A DNA stretch of 64,000 nt. Origin: JASHSH01 sp036490215. Its GTDB lineage: Bacteria; Pseudomonadota; Alphaproteobacteria; Rhodospirillales; Magnetospirillaceae. Below, in pieces: positions 43,474 to 51,320 of this stretch; the first letter of the stretch is position 1, and each line of letters begins with the position of its first letter. Under the pieces are notes generated by a model. It searched no databases. It was not told where the DNA came from and saw only the letters and a program-made list of their open reading frames with translations. The DNA lies in NCBI GenBank assembly GCA_036490215.1, contig DASXEH010000073.1, positions 1 to 64,000 of the forward strand. Direction: 5' to 3'. The translations under genes were made by a program, and so were the position numbers.

Positions 43474-44241
43474 ATGGATCAGATCACATTACAGCGGCCG
43501 CACTTCTTCTTCACGACTGCGCCGCTACCCTGCCCCTATATCGCCGGACGGCTCGAACGCAAGATTGTCACCGAGCTGACCGGTCCTGACGCCGAGCGCC
43601 TGCACGAGGCGCTGTCGCGCGCGGGTTTCCGCCGCAGCCATTCGATCGCCTATACGCCCGCCTGCCCCGGCTGCAATGCCTGTGTGCCGGTGCGCATCGT
43701 CGTCGATCAATTCAAACCGCGCCGCACCCAGCGCCGCATCCGGCGCGCCAACACCCATTTGCTGACGCGCCAAGTCGGCGCGCGCGCCACCGCCGAGCAG
43801 TATCGCCTCTTCGCGCGCTATCAGGAGACGCGCCACTCGGGCGGCGACATGGCGCTGATGGGATTTTACGACTATCGCTCGATGGTCGAGGACAGCCCGA
43901 TCGACACCTGCATCGTCGAATTCCGCGGCGAAGGCGGCGCGTTGCGCGCGGCCGTGCTCACCGATCGCATGACGGATGGCTTGTCGGCGGTCTACAGCTT
44001 CTACGATCCGGAAACGCCCTTCGCCTCGCTGGGCACCTATATGGTGCTCTGGCTGGTCGAAGAAGCGAAGCGCCTGGGTCTGCCCTACGTCTATCTCGGC
44101 TACTGGATCGGCGACAGCGACAAGATGGCGTATAAAGCGCGCTTCCAGCCGCTCGAAGCCTTTGGCCCGCAAGGCTGGCTGCCGATGGATCTCACGCCCG
44201 GCGGCGCATCACGCACCCAAAAAGCCTGCGCCAAAGCATGA
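43474..44241 (+). CDS. bpt: Aspartate/glutamate leucyltransferase (Bpt)
   Basis: Bpt attaches Leu from leucyl-tRNA to N-terminal Asp or Glu of proteins, marking them for ClpS/ClpAP degradation. This 255-residue protein has HFFFTTAPLPCPYIAGR at the start, RSHSIAYTPACPGCNACVPVR and YVYLGYWIGDSDKMAYKARF. The CPGCNAC cluster marks the bacterial group. The start is the only ATG, though its GGAGG lies about 17 nt away. Confidence 0.94.
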   Translation: MDQITLQRPHFFFTTAPLPCPYIAGRLERKIVTELTGPDAERLHEALSRAGFRRSHSIAYTPACPGCNACVPVRIVVDQFKPRRTQRRIRRANTHLLTRQVGARATAEQYRLFARYQETRHSGGDMALMGFYDYRSMVEDSPIDTCIVEFRGEGGALRAAVLTDRMTDGLSAVYSFYDPETPFASLGTYMVLWLVEEAKRLGLPYVYLGYWIGDSDKMAYKARFQPLEAFGPQGWLPMDLTPGGASRTQKACAKA

Positions 44242-44251
44242 AATTCCTGTC

Positions 44252-45097
44252 GTGAAGTTCAAAGGCACCGACACTTACGTCGCCACCGAAGACATGATGG
44301 TGGCGGTGAACGCCGCCATCGCGCTGGAACGTCCGCTGCTGATCAAAGGCGAACCCGGCACCGGCAAGACCGTGCTGGCGCAGGAAGTGGCGGCGGCGCT
44401 CGGCAAACCGCTGATCGCCTGGCACATCAAATCGACGACCAAGGCGCAGCAAGGCCTCTACGAATACGACGCCGTGGCGCGGCTGCGCGATTCCCAGCTG
44501 GGCGACCAGCGCGTGCACGACATCAAGAACTACATCTCCCGCGGCAAGCTGTGGGAGGCGTTCGATGCGCCCAGCCCGCCGGTGCTGCTGATCGACGAGA
44601 TCGACAAGGCCGACATCGAATTCCCCAACGATCTGTTGCTCGAACTCGACCGCATGGAATTCCATGTCTACGAGACCCGCGAAGTGATCAAGGCCCAACA
44701 GCGGCCGATCGTCTTCATCACTTCGAACAACGAGAAGGAACTGCCCGACGCATTCCTGCGCCGCTGCTTCTTCCACTACATCCGTTTCCCCGAGCGCGAG
44801 ACGATGGAACGCATCGTTGCCGTGCACTTCCCCGATATCAAAAAGAACCTGGTGCGCGAGGCGCTGACCGTGTTCTTCGAACTGCGCGACGTGCCGGGGC
44901 TGAAGAAGAAGCCATCGACCTCGGAACTGCTCGACTGGATCAAGCTGCTGATGGTCGAGGATCTGCCGCCCGAGGCGCTGAAGGCCAAGGATCAGCGCGC
45001 CTTCATCCCGCCGCTGCATGGCGCGCTGCTCAAGAACGAACAGGATGTGCAACTGTTCGAGCGCCTGGCCTTCATGGCGCGGCGCGGCGATCGGTAG
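44252..45097 (+). CDS. MoxR-type AAA+ ATPase
   Basis: This 281-residue protein starts at a GTG (44252): MKFKGTDTYVATEDMMVAVN. Walker A GEPGTGKT is at 33-40 and Walker B VLLIDEID at 111-118, followed by ITSNNEKELPDAFLRRCFFH. MoxR ATPases work with VWA proteins as metal-inserting or complex-assembling chaperones; a VWA gene follows 127 bp downstream. It begins 10 bp after the Bpt stop, so it may share that mRNA. Confidence 0.93.
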   Translation: MKFKGTDTYVATEDMMVAVNAAIALERPLLIKGEPGTGKTVLAQEVAAALGKPLIAWHIKSTTKAQQGLYEYDAVARLRDSQLGDQRVHDIKNYISRGKLWEAFDAPSPPVLLIDEIDKADIEFPNDLLLELDRMEFHVYETREVIKAQQRPIVFITSNNEKELPDAFLRRCFFHYIRFPERETMERIVAVHFPDIKKNLVREALTVFFELRDVPGLKKKPSTSELLDWIKLLMVEDLPPEALKAKDQRAFIPPLHGALLKNEQDVQLFERLAFMARRGDR

Positions 45098-45103
45098 TCG
45101 GCT

Positions 45104-45195
45104 GTCATTGCGAGGAACGAAAGTGACGAAGCAATCCAGCTTTTTCTCGGTGAAAATGGATTGCCACGCCACCCTGAAGGGTGGCTCGCAATGAC
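45104..45195. repeat. REP-like palindromic repeat, family B, copy 3
   Basis: GTCATTGCGAGG with GAAGCAATCC and the closing GGATTGCCAC...GTGGCTCGCAATGAC match other family B copies, with CCACC/GGTGG-type inner pairing. It fills the gap between the MoxR ATPase and its VWA partner, so it should be transcribed within their operon. Confidence 0.8.
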
Positions 45196-45224
45196 GGGCA
45201 TGCGTACCGGGGCAAAGCACTAAA

Positions 45225-46409
45225 ATGTTCCCCGGCTTCTTCTACGCCCTGAAGCGCGCCGACATTCCGGTCACTCTGCGTGAATATCTGACGCTGATGG
45301 AAGCGATGGCCGCCGGTGTGTCTGAGTACGGCGTCGAGCGCTTCTATTATCTGGCGCGCGCGACCTTGGTGAAGGACGAGCGCAATCTCGACAAGTTCGA
45401 TCGCGTCTTCGGCGAAACCTTCAAAGGGCTCGAAGCAACCGGCGCCGATATCGAAACGCTGATGGCGCGCATTCCCGAGGAATGGCTGCGCAAACTGGCC
45501 GAGAAGACCCTGACCGACGAGGAAAAGGCGCTGGTCGAATCCCTCGGCGGATTCGAGGCGGTGATGAAGGCGCTGATGGAGCGTCTGGCCAAGCAGACGG
45601 ATCGCCACCAGGGCGGTTCGAAAGCAATCGGCACGGCCGGCACCTCGCCCTTCGGCGCCCATGGCTACAATCCCGAAGGTGTGCGCATCGGCCAGGAAGA
45701 ATCGCGCAACCGCCGCGCGATCAAGGTCTGGGACAAGCGCGAGTTCAAAAATCTCGACGACAATATCGAGCTCGGCACGCGCAATGTGAAGATCGCATTG
45801 CGCCGCTTGCGCCGTTTTGCACGCGAGGGCGCGGCCACCGAACTCGATCTGCCCGACACCGTGCGCTCTACCGCGCACAAGGCCGGCATGCTCGATATCA
45901 AGATGGTGCCCGAGCGTCACAACGCAGTGAAGGTGCTGCTGCTGCTCGATATCGGCGGGTCGATGGACGATTACATTCGTCTCTGCGAGACGCTGTTCTC
46001 CGCCACGCGCAGCGAGTTCAAACACCTCGAGCACTTCTATTTCCACAACTGCCCCTATGAGAGCCTGTGGCGCGACAATTATCGCCGCCGCGACTCCGGG
46101 ACCAGCACGCTCGACGTGATCCGCACCTACCCACCCGATTGGAAGCTGATCTTCGTCGGCGATGCAGCGATGGCGCCATCGGAGATCGGGGCGCCCGGCG
46201 GCAGCGTCGAACACTGGAATGAAGAGGCCGGCGACATCTGGATGGAGCGGCTGCTGCGTCAGTTCCCCCATGCGGCCTGGCTTAACCCGCTGCCGGAAAA
46301 CGGCTGGGGCTATACGGCGAGCGTGGGTTTGATGCAACGGCTGATGGGAGGGCGGATGTTTCCGCTGACCGTGGCGGGCATCGACAGCGCCGCCAGGGCT
46401 TTAAGCTAG
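45225..46409 (+). CDS. VWA (CoxE-like) domain protein
   Basis: This 394-residue protein has a CoxE/DUF58-like N-terminal part and a C-terminal von Willebrand A domain whose MIDAS begins DIGGSMDD (Asp242, Gly244, Ser246). With the preceding MoxR ATPase it forms a typical AAA+/VWA pair, used elsewhere for maturation of CO dehydrogenase or other complexes. No CO dehydrogenase gene is in the window, so the client is unknown. Confidence 0.92.
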   Translation: MFPGFFYALKRADIPVTLREYLTLMEAMAAGVSEYGVERFYYLARATLVKDERNLDKFDRVFGETFKGLEATGADIETLMARIPEEWLRKLAEKTLTDEEKALVESLGGFEAVMKALMERLAKQTDRHQGGSKAIGTAGTSPFGAHGYNPEGVRIGQEESRNRRAIKVWDKREFKNLDDNIELGTRNVKIALRRLRRFAREGAATELDLPDTVRSTAHKAGMLDIKMVPERHNAVKVLLLLDIGGSMDDYIRLCETLFSATRSEFKHLEHFYFHNCPYESLWRDNYRRRDSGTSTLDVIRTYPPDWKLIFVGDAAMAPSEIGAPGGSVEHWNEEAGDIWMERLLRQFPHAAWLNPLPENGWGYTASVGLMQRLMGGRMFPLTVAGIDSAARALS

Positions 46410-46447
46410 AGATTCTAACCTAGATTAGCTGAAATATTTCTTTCTCC

Positions 46448-46555
46448 GTCATCACCGGGCACGTGAGACATGCTCACGTCCGGTGATCCACGCCTTTGCA
46501 GCGCATCTGCCTGGAAGACGTGGATGCCCGGCACAAGGCCGGGCATGACGAAAAG
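46448..46555. repeat. Palindromic repeat, family C, copy 2
   Basis: Left unit GTCATCACCGGGCACGTGAG...CTCACGTCCGGTGATCCACG and right unit GTGGATGCCCGGCACAAGG, CCGGGCATGACGAAAAGG match the copy at 36952-37128. A partial GGCACAAGGCCGG occurs again at 46679-46692. A half family B element follows at 46561-46593. Confidence 0.8.
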
Positions 46556-46560
46556 GGAAA

Positions 46561-46593
46561 ATGGATTGCGTCGCCTATCGGCTCGCAATGACG
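46561..46593. repeat. Half copy of family B repeat
   Basis: ATGGATTGCGTCGCCTATCG and GGCTCGCAATGAC match only the closing arm of family B. It directly follows the family C copy 2, so two repeat families meet here. Confidence 0.6.
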
Positions 46594-46702
46594 CACTGGT
46601 GGGATGGCTGAAAACGAAAAACGCGCTGCCGCAGCGGCAACGCGATTTAAGGCGGATTTCCACTACCCGCCAACCACCGGCACAAGGCCGGCGGGTACTC
46701 AA

Positions 46703-47038
46703 TTACATCTGACGCGACAGCGTCTGCGTGTTCGGGATCTGCGCGGCCATCTGCCAAGCAACCTGCTGCTTCGGCGCGGCCTTGCGGCTGGCGTTGATAT
46801 TGGCAGCGCGGATCTCGTCGATCACGATGCCATCGAAGTGACGGCGCTGCGACGAAACCATGGGTGCCTGTCCGATCGGTGATGCGGCGGCAGACGCCAC
46901 CACCTGCGACCCATCGCCCGCCGAGTCACGGCTGGCGATGGAGGCTTCCGCTTCGGCCTTACCCGGCGCCAGCAAAATGGCACCGAACATCGCGATGCCG
47001 AGGATCGCGGAAACGAGGGTGAAAACTAGGCTGATCAT
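46703..47038 (-). CDS. Hypothetical small membrane-anchored protein
   Basis: This 111-residue protein has one N-terminal helix (MISLVFTLVSAILGIAMFGAIL cut here; residues 3-24) and an Ala/Ser-rich soluble part with Gln and Arg-rich end. An excellent ribosome site (GAAGGAG, 9 nt) precedes its ATG, so it is likely translated. It lies 104 bp after the secreted protein at 47143 and probably shares its mRNA. I do not recognise a family. Confidence 0.75.
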   Translation of the reverse strand: MISLVFTLVSAILGIAMFGAILLAPGKAEAEASIASRDSAGDGSQVVASAAASPIGQAPMVSSQRRHFDGIVIDEIRAANINASRKAAPKQQVAWQMAAQIPNTQTLSRQM

Positions 47039-47142
47039 TTCTCTTTACTCCTTCGTTTTCTCCGGCCGCCGATCCGTCTCAGGGGGGGAGAGGATCGGAC
47101 CGGCGGCCTGGAGGACTAATCGATCAGAGGGGAACCGATCGA

Positions 47143-47496
47143 TTAGCCGTTGATCAAAACGAGGCGGCCACTGCTGGCCACGGCGGTACCTTCAGACTGA
47201 CCCGCGGCCGGCTTCTCGACGCGATAGGCCAGACGGCCGACATGGACGATTTCGGTCGGATCGTTCACGGTGCCCGTAAGGGCCTCGGCGGTCACGACCG
47301 GCTGCACCTGGCGTTGCTGACCAGCCCAGACCACCACATAACCCGGGGCATTATCCTGGGCCGCCTGAGTCACCGGCGTGCCGGTCTTCTCGATCGGGTT
47401 CATAGTGTCGGGACCACCGGCGCGGCCGGCATAGGCCGAGGTGGAAGCAACAAGCGCGAGGCCGAGGGCGGCGGCGGCAGTTGTGAACTTGGTCAT
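47143..47496 (-). CDS. Small secreted protein next to TetR regulator
   Basis: This 117-residue protein has a signal peptide (residues 1-22, ending TSAYA) and a mature part that is polar with two beta-rich segments (APGYVVVWAGQQRQVQPVV, TEIVHVGRLAYRVEKP). The ATG at 47496 follows TAGGAG by about 8 nt. It diverges from the TetR gene and two operator-like sites lie in its upstream region, so TetR control is likely. I do not recognise the family. Confidence 0.75.
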   Translation of the reverse strand: MTKFTTAAAALGLALVASTSAYAGRAGGPDTMNPIEKTGTPVTQAAQDNAPGYVVVWAGQQRQVQPVVTAEALTGTVNDPTEIVHVGRLAYRVEKPAAGQSEGTAVASSGRLVLING

Positions 47497-47603
47497 GGTA
47501 AGTACTCCTACTCTCTCTTTTTTGGACCGGTGGCCGGTACGACGAACCATTCCGCCGTTGCTTCCAGTCCCCACCACGCCGCCAGTGACTTTTTGATAAA
47601 TCG

Positions 47604-47621
47604 ATACGCGACGTGTCGGAA
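47604..47621. promoter_or_regulatory. TetR operator-like site A (degenerate)
   Basis: ATACGCGACGTGTCGGAA shares ATACG-GACGT with the two exact sites but has a mutated right arm. It lies about 108 bp upstream of the secreted-protein start. Confidence 0.5.
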
Positions 47622-47666
47622 CGGAATATCATCCTTTCGCACTGCAATATCCAATGCGTTTTCGGA

Positions 47667-47684
47667 ATACGTGACGTTGCGTAT
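47667..47684. promoter_or_regulatory. TetR operator-like site B
   Basis: ATACGTGACGTTGCGTAT is an exact ATACG-N8-CGTAT dyad. It matches site C at 16 or 17 of 18 positions including the spacer TGACGTWG. It lies about 170 bp upstream of the leftward secreted-protein gene. Confidence 0.75.
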
Positions 47685-47852
47685 CGATATGACCTGCCCC
47701 ACTTGACGGCACTTTGTATCGACTAATTTACTGAAATTATTACAAATTTTAGACAGCTGCTGCCGATTGGAGCTATGCCTGCCCAGCGCCTACGCACAAA
47801 CCCCAGATGAAATCCATTCCTTGGCAAGTTACATCTGTGTTGAAGATTTCAG

Positions 47853-47870
47853 ATACGTGACGTAGCGTAT
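47853..47870. promoter_or_regulatory. TetR operator-like site C
   Basis: ATACGTGACGTAGCGTAT ends 24 bp before the tetR ATG at 47895, where it could block tetR transcription. The near-identity with site B shows a specific binding site rather than chance. Confidence 0.8.
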
Positions 47871-47894
47871 CCTAAGAATGTTGCGAGGCAGACC

Positions 47895-48566
47895 ATGATT
47901 AGCGACACAGAAAAACGCACACCGGGACGGAAGCGTGACGAATCCACGCGCGACGCGATTCTCAAGGCCGCATTCGACATGATCGACACCGAGGGCTATC
48001 GCGGCTTCACCATCGAAGGCGTGGCGCAGCGTTCAGGCGCCGGCAAGACCACGATCTACCGCTGGTGGCCGACCAAGGAGGATCTGGCTTTCGACGCCTT
48101 GATGAAGGAGTTCAGCGCCAGTTTCGCCGACGACTACCATCCCGACTCGGTGATCGACGGCATCAAGCACTACCTGCACATCTTGGGCGAAAGCTTCAAC
48201 GGCAAGCCCGGCAAGGTGCTGGCGTCCTTTGTCGGCGGCGGCCAGTGTCAGGAGAGTTCAGCCGAGCGTTTCCGCGAGCGCTTCCTGGCGCCGCGCCGCG
48301 AGAAAGGCCGCCTCGCCTTGCAGAAGGGTATCGCGAGTGGCGAGTTGCGCGCCGACATCGATATCGACATCGCGCTCGATGCGCTGATCAGCCCGTTTTT
48401 CTTCCGCCTGTTGTGGCGCACCGGCACGTTCGACCAGGCCTGGACCGATCGCATGGTCGAGACCGTGATCCGCGGCCTGGCCAATCCCAATCCGCCGGCC
48501 ACTCATCACGCCCATGCCGCCGCGGCGCCTGCGCTCAAGGCTGCGGAAGAACACGCGACGATCTGA
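47895..48566 (+). CDS. TetR-family transcriptional regulator
   Basis: This 223-residue regulator has an N-terminal HTH (AAFDMIDTEGYRGFTIEGVA, then RSGAGKTTIYRWWPTKEDL) and a ligand-binding helical domain. A His/Ala-rich tail follows (THHAHAAAAPALKAAEEHA). The three ATACG-N8-CGTAT dyads upstream fit a TetR dimer that represses itself and the divergent secreted-protein operon. The ligand is unknown. Confidence 0.93.
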   Translation: MISDTEKRTPGRKRDESTRDAILKAAFDMIDTEGYRGFTIEGVAQRSGAGKTTIYRWWPTKEDLAFDALMKEFSASFADDYHPDSVIDGIKHYLHILGESFNGKPGKVLASFVGGGQCQESSAERFRERFLAPRREKGRLALQKGIASGELRADIDIDIALDALISPFFFRLLWRTGTFDQAWTDRMVETVIRGLANPNPPATHHAHAAAAPALKAAEEHATI

Positions 48567-48579
48567 GTCGCGTCTAATT

Positions 48580-48649
48580 GTCATCGCGAGCGACAGCGAC
48601 GCGATCCAGCTCATCTGGATCGCTTCGTCGCGTTGTTCCTCGCGATGAC
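48580..48649. repeat. REP-like palindromic repeat, family B, copy 4
   Basis: GTCATCGCGAGCGACAGCGA, GCGATCC/GGATCGC and CGCGATGAC form the same inverted pattern as other family B copies, with GCGATCC in place of GCAATCC. It lies between tetR and the porin terminator. Confidence 0.8.
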
Positions 48650-48681
48650 GAGCCTCTCGCTCTTCTCTTTCCCACGCCCAT

Positions 48682-48716
48682 AAAAAAAAGCCCCGGCTCG
48701 CAAGGAGAGCCGGGGC
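48682..48716 (-). terminator. Rho-independent terminator of the porin gene
   Basis: A perfect 10-bp stem, GCCCCGGCTC and GAGCCGGGGC with a 7-nt loop, lies 63 bp beyond the porin stop. On the minus strand it is followed by eight T residues. Confidence 0.9.
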
Positions 48717-48778
48717 CAATTCAGGGTAGAGGGGTTTCTAGGCTGAGTTATTTTTACGTTTGAACGGTCGCTCGATGC

Positions 48779-50431
48779 TTACCAGGCCACCTGGAAGCGA
48801 CCGGCGATCGCGTCGACCTTCGCGCCGTTCGCCACAGACGTGGCGGCCGTCGATTCCTTCGAAATGTCGGCATGGACATAGTTCAGCATCAGACGAACGT
48901 TGCTGCTGACGTAGTAGTTCATGCCCAGCGTGACGGCCGTTTGCGTACCGCCGTTGACACCGGCTTCAGCAGCCGACGCCGTGTTCGCGGTCCATCCGCT
49001 CTTCAGATCGGTGTAGCTGAAGCGGGCGCCGAATTCGAGCGCACCCCAGCCGCTGCCGCTCGAGATGTTGAGCGGTGCATCGGGGATTACGCCAGTGTAG
49101 GCACCGGTGGACGGGTTGTAGTGACGCTTACCGCCGATCGACCAGCTGGCCTGACCATAACCACCGTCGAAGTCCAGGTTGGCAGCGTTCGGCAGAGCAG
49201 TGCTGTGATAACGCTGGACGTCATAGAGATAGTATTCGCCCTGCGCGAAGAAGTGGTCGAACTGGCCGGCCAATTCCGCGCCGTACACTTCGGCATTGCG
49301 CACGTTGTTGATCGCGCCGGTCGAGAGGATGGCCGTCGGATCGATACGCAGTTCCGGACGATCGCTCAAGCTGATCGAGTGATTGCCGGCAACCGAGGTC
49401 GCAGGCGTCGCCGAGCCCGTGTTGTACTCGGTCGTGGTGGCGCCGGGTTGGACGACATACGAGACGTTGGCGCCAACGTGGATGTTGTTGCCGTCGGCAT
49501 CCGACCACGGGTTGTACGTGGCACGGCCCAGGAAGGCGAGCGGTTCGCCGCTGGGAGACACGGTGGTCGGCGCGCTGGTTGTGTTGCTGACGGTGACCGG
49601 CGCGGAGTGCGCGTCGCCCGCGGCCGGGCCGGTTACGTAAGCGCCCGCCCAGTAAGCGGTCTTGTAGCTGCGGAGACCGGCGGCCGAGCGGTTATCACCA
49701 CCGCCGAAAGCCGTGGCCACAACCTGCGACGACGAGCGTTCCATGAACATGGTGTCGTTCGAGCTGACCGATTCGTCGAGCGTGAACGGCACGTCGATAT
49801 AACCAACGTCGAACGCCAACGGAACGAAGTGGTCGGCCTTGTTGAAGCCGTTATAGGTGATGAAGGCGTTTTCGATTTCGGAAGCGCCGAAGCCCGAGAC
49901 GAACGGGTTGTTGGTGTCGTCGGTGCCGCCGAATTCGGCGATGAAGGTATAGGCGAAGTCGCTGGCGAACTTGCCGGTCACGCCGATACGGGCGCGGCGG
50001 GCGTCGACACCACTGTTCAGCCCGGTCGGGCTGGTCAAGCCGGCGTCATGCGAGAAGTGGGTGTAGGAACCCACATCGAAATGCAGACGGCCGGTGAGTT
50101 CGATCGAGTCCTGGCCATCGGCGCTGACCCAGCCGAACTGGTGGCCACCGGTTTCATAGCCATAGGCAGGCTTGGCGCCGGCCGGCAGCGTCGGCGTCAT
50201 AGTGGCCTGCTGGGCCTGGGTCTTCTTCAGGCCATCGATCTGCGCCTGCAGCTGGCGGATCTGGTCTTCGAGCAGCTGAAGCTGCTGCGAATCATCGGCG
50301 CGGGCCGGAGCTTGCGCCATACCGGCGAAAGCGGCCATGCCGGCAACAAGGGCGATAGCAGAAGAAGTCGCGAGACGGCGCTTACGGCCGCTCAGCTCTC
50401 CCGCACCCCCAAGATTTTTTTCGACAGACAT
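48779..50431 (-). CDS. Phosphate-selective porin OprO/OprP-like
   Basis: This 550-residue protein has a long N-terminal extension and signal peptide (MAQAPARA-DDS near residue 46), a coiled-coil segment (LQLLEDQIRQLQAQIDGLKK) and a 16-strand-type beta barrel ending with aromatic W. Features include SIELTGRLHFDVGSY, RRARIGVTGKF and FAYTFIAEFGG. OprO/P-like porins pass phosphate or pyrophosphate, but a strong Pho box is not seen, so anion specificity is uncertain. The ATG has AGGAGG upstream. Confidence 0.88.
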   Translation of the reverse strand: MSVEKNLGGAGELSGRKRRLATSSAIALVAGMAAFAGMAQAPARADDSQQLQLLEDQIRQLQAQIDGLKKTQAQQATMTPTLPAGAKPAYGYETGGHQFGWVSADGQDSIELTGRLHFDVGSYTHFSHDAGLTSPTGLNSGVDARRARIGVTGKFASDFAYTFIAEFGGTDDTNNPFVSGFGASEIENAFITYNGFNKADHFVPLAFDVGYIDVPFTLDESVSSNDTMFMERSSSQVVATAFGGGDNRSAAGLRSYKTAYWAGAYVTGPAAGDAHSAPVTVSNTTSAPTTVSPSGEPLAFLGRATYNPWSDADGNNIHVGANVSYVVQPGATTTEYNTGSATPATSVAGNHSISLSDRPELRIDPTAILSTGAINNVRNAEVYGAELAGQFDHFFAQGEYYLYDVQRYHSTALPNAANLDFDGGYGQASWSIGGKRHYNPSTGAYTGVIPDAPLNISSGSGWGALEFGARFSYTDLKSGWTANTASAAEAGVNGGTQTAVTLGMNYYVSSNVRLMLNYVHADISKESTAATSVANGAKVDAIAGRFQVAW

Positions 50432-50691
50432 AAAACCCCTCCTTGCGAGACATCAAAAGGTCGTGTGAACAAGCCGGTTTGACCGGCCTTGGGTCGGATG
50501 TATTGCCCGCAGGTATAACTGCGTGACAACGTTGCACTCGGTTAAGCTTGAATGACAGTTTTCATATTGCCGACTTGGACATAACCTTTTGAAACTGGCT
50601 ACTTATTTGCGAACGACCGACTGTGACTTTTATAACACAGTCATCGAACTCAATCGCCACTCCGGTGCAGACCCCATTTTGTCACAGCATT

Positions 50692-50708
50692 GATTCTCAA
50701 CGAGAATC
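50692..50708. promoter_or_regulatory. 17-bp inverted repeat, possible operator
   Basis: GATTCTC-AAC-GAGAATC is a perfect 7-bp dyad with a 3-bp centre. It lies 261 bp upstream of the porin start. Its form resembles iron-responsive or general regulator sites but matches no consensus I can name with confidence. Confidence 0.5.
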
Positions 50709-50791
50709 TCAAAATTACTGGAAGCCCCCACCGAGCGCGACGCTAAGCCATTAGCTTCATTTATATATTTCCCTATTTTGGCTGTCTATCG

Positions 50792-50815
50792 AAAATTAAA
50801 ATACATTTTAATTTT
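50792..50815. promoter_or_regulatory. Perfect 24-bp AT-only-arm palindrome
   Basis: AAAATTAAAAT, AC, ATTTTAATTTT form a perfect 11-bp dyad with a 2-bp centre. Arms contain no G or C, in a GC-rich genome. It sits in a 75-bp AT-rich tract, making it a candidate binding site for an AT-preferring protein such as MucR or a curved-DNA element. Confidence 0.65.
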
Positions 50816-50936
50816 GCCATATTGTCTGTTGAATTAAGCTAGCGCTGCTGGCGTGTAAGCTCGCGCAGCAGGCGATTTATTTTAGTTATCAGTGAGTTAG
50901 GGGAAATTTGGAGCGCAGATTAAGGGAAGACCGCGC

Positions 50937-51320
50937 CTATTGAGCGCTGGTCGGAGCCTCGGTTGCTTCGCCGCCGAGAAACAACACACCGTCGCGGTGA
51001 ATGAGCGTGAGCGGCTCCAGCGATCCGCCCATGCAGGGGCCATCGATACCCTTGCCGTCGGCAACCCGGAACACGGCCGAGTGCCAGGCACACATCACCA
51101 GCCCGTCCTTGAGCATGATGAAACGCCCCGGCCCCGCGTTCAGCGGCAGCAGGAAGTGCGGACACATGTTGCGATAGGCGAGCACAACCTCGCCCTGGCG
51201 GAAGACGACGACGTGCAACGGGTCATCCGGCGCACCGACATAGATCTCGCGCGCGCCGCCATCGGCGATCGCATCGGCGGCGCAGAGTTTTGCGCCGGCA
51301 TAGTTAGTAGCAGGCGTCAT
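50937..51320 (-). CDS. Rieske [2Fe-2S] domain protein
   Basis: This 127-residue protein is a complete Rieske domain: Cys53-Pro-His55 and Cys77-Ala-Trp-His80 (CPHFLLPL and CAWHSAVF). Such small proteins serve as ferredoxins of dioxygenases or nitrite reductase-like systems. The ATG at 51320 overlaps the O-methyltransferase stop by 4 bases (ATGA), so they are coupled. No oxygenase partner is adjacent. Confidence 0.9.
   Translation of the reverse strand: MTPATNYAGAKLCAADAIADGGAREIYVGAPDDPLHVVVFRQGEVVLAYRNMCPHFLLPLNAGPGRFIMLKDGLVMCAWHSAVFRVADGKGIDGPCMGGSLEPLTLIHRDGVLFLGGEATEAPTSAQ

Larger units (their letters stand above)
47497..47894. other. 398-bp divergent intergenic region with TetR operators
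   Basis: No gene is seen. It holds three copies of an ATACG-N8-CGTAT type dyad (two exact, one degenerate; listed separately) and AT-rich stretches around 47700-47760. TTGAAG at 47840-47845 may be a -35 box. Promoters for tetR and the secreted-protein operon must lie here. Confidence 0.7.
50432..50936. other. 505-bp intergenic region upstream of porin and Rieske genes
   Basis: No gene is seen. It holds a GCCGGT-TTG-ACCGGC hairpin in the porin leader (50473-50487), a 17-bp dyad at 50692-50708 and an AT-rich tract (50755-50830) with a perfect 24-bp palindrome. The Rieske gene (stop at 50937) ends into this region. Confidence 0.7.

Noticed and set aside
50432..50700. Pho box for the OprO/P-like porin
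   Set aside because: TGTCA-like words occur, but not as two direct repeats with 11-bp spacing.
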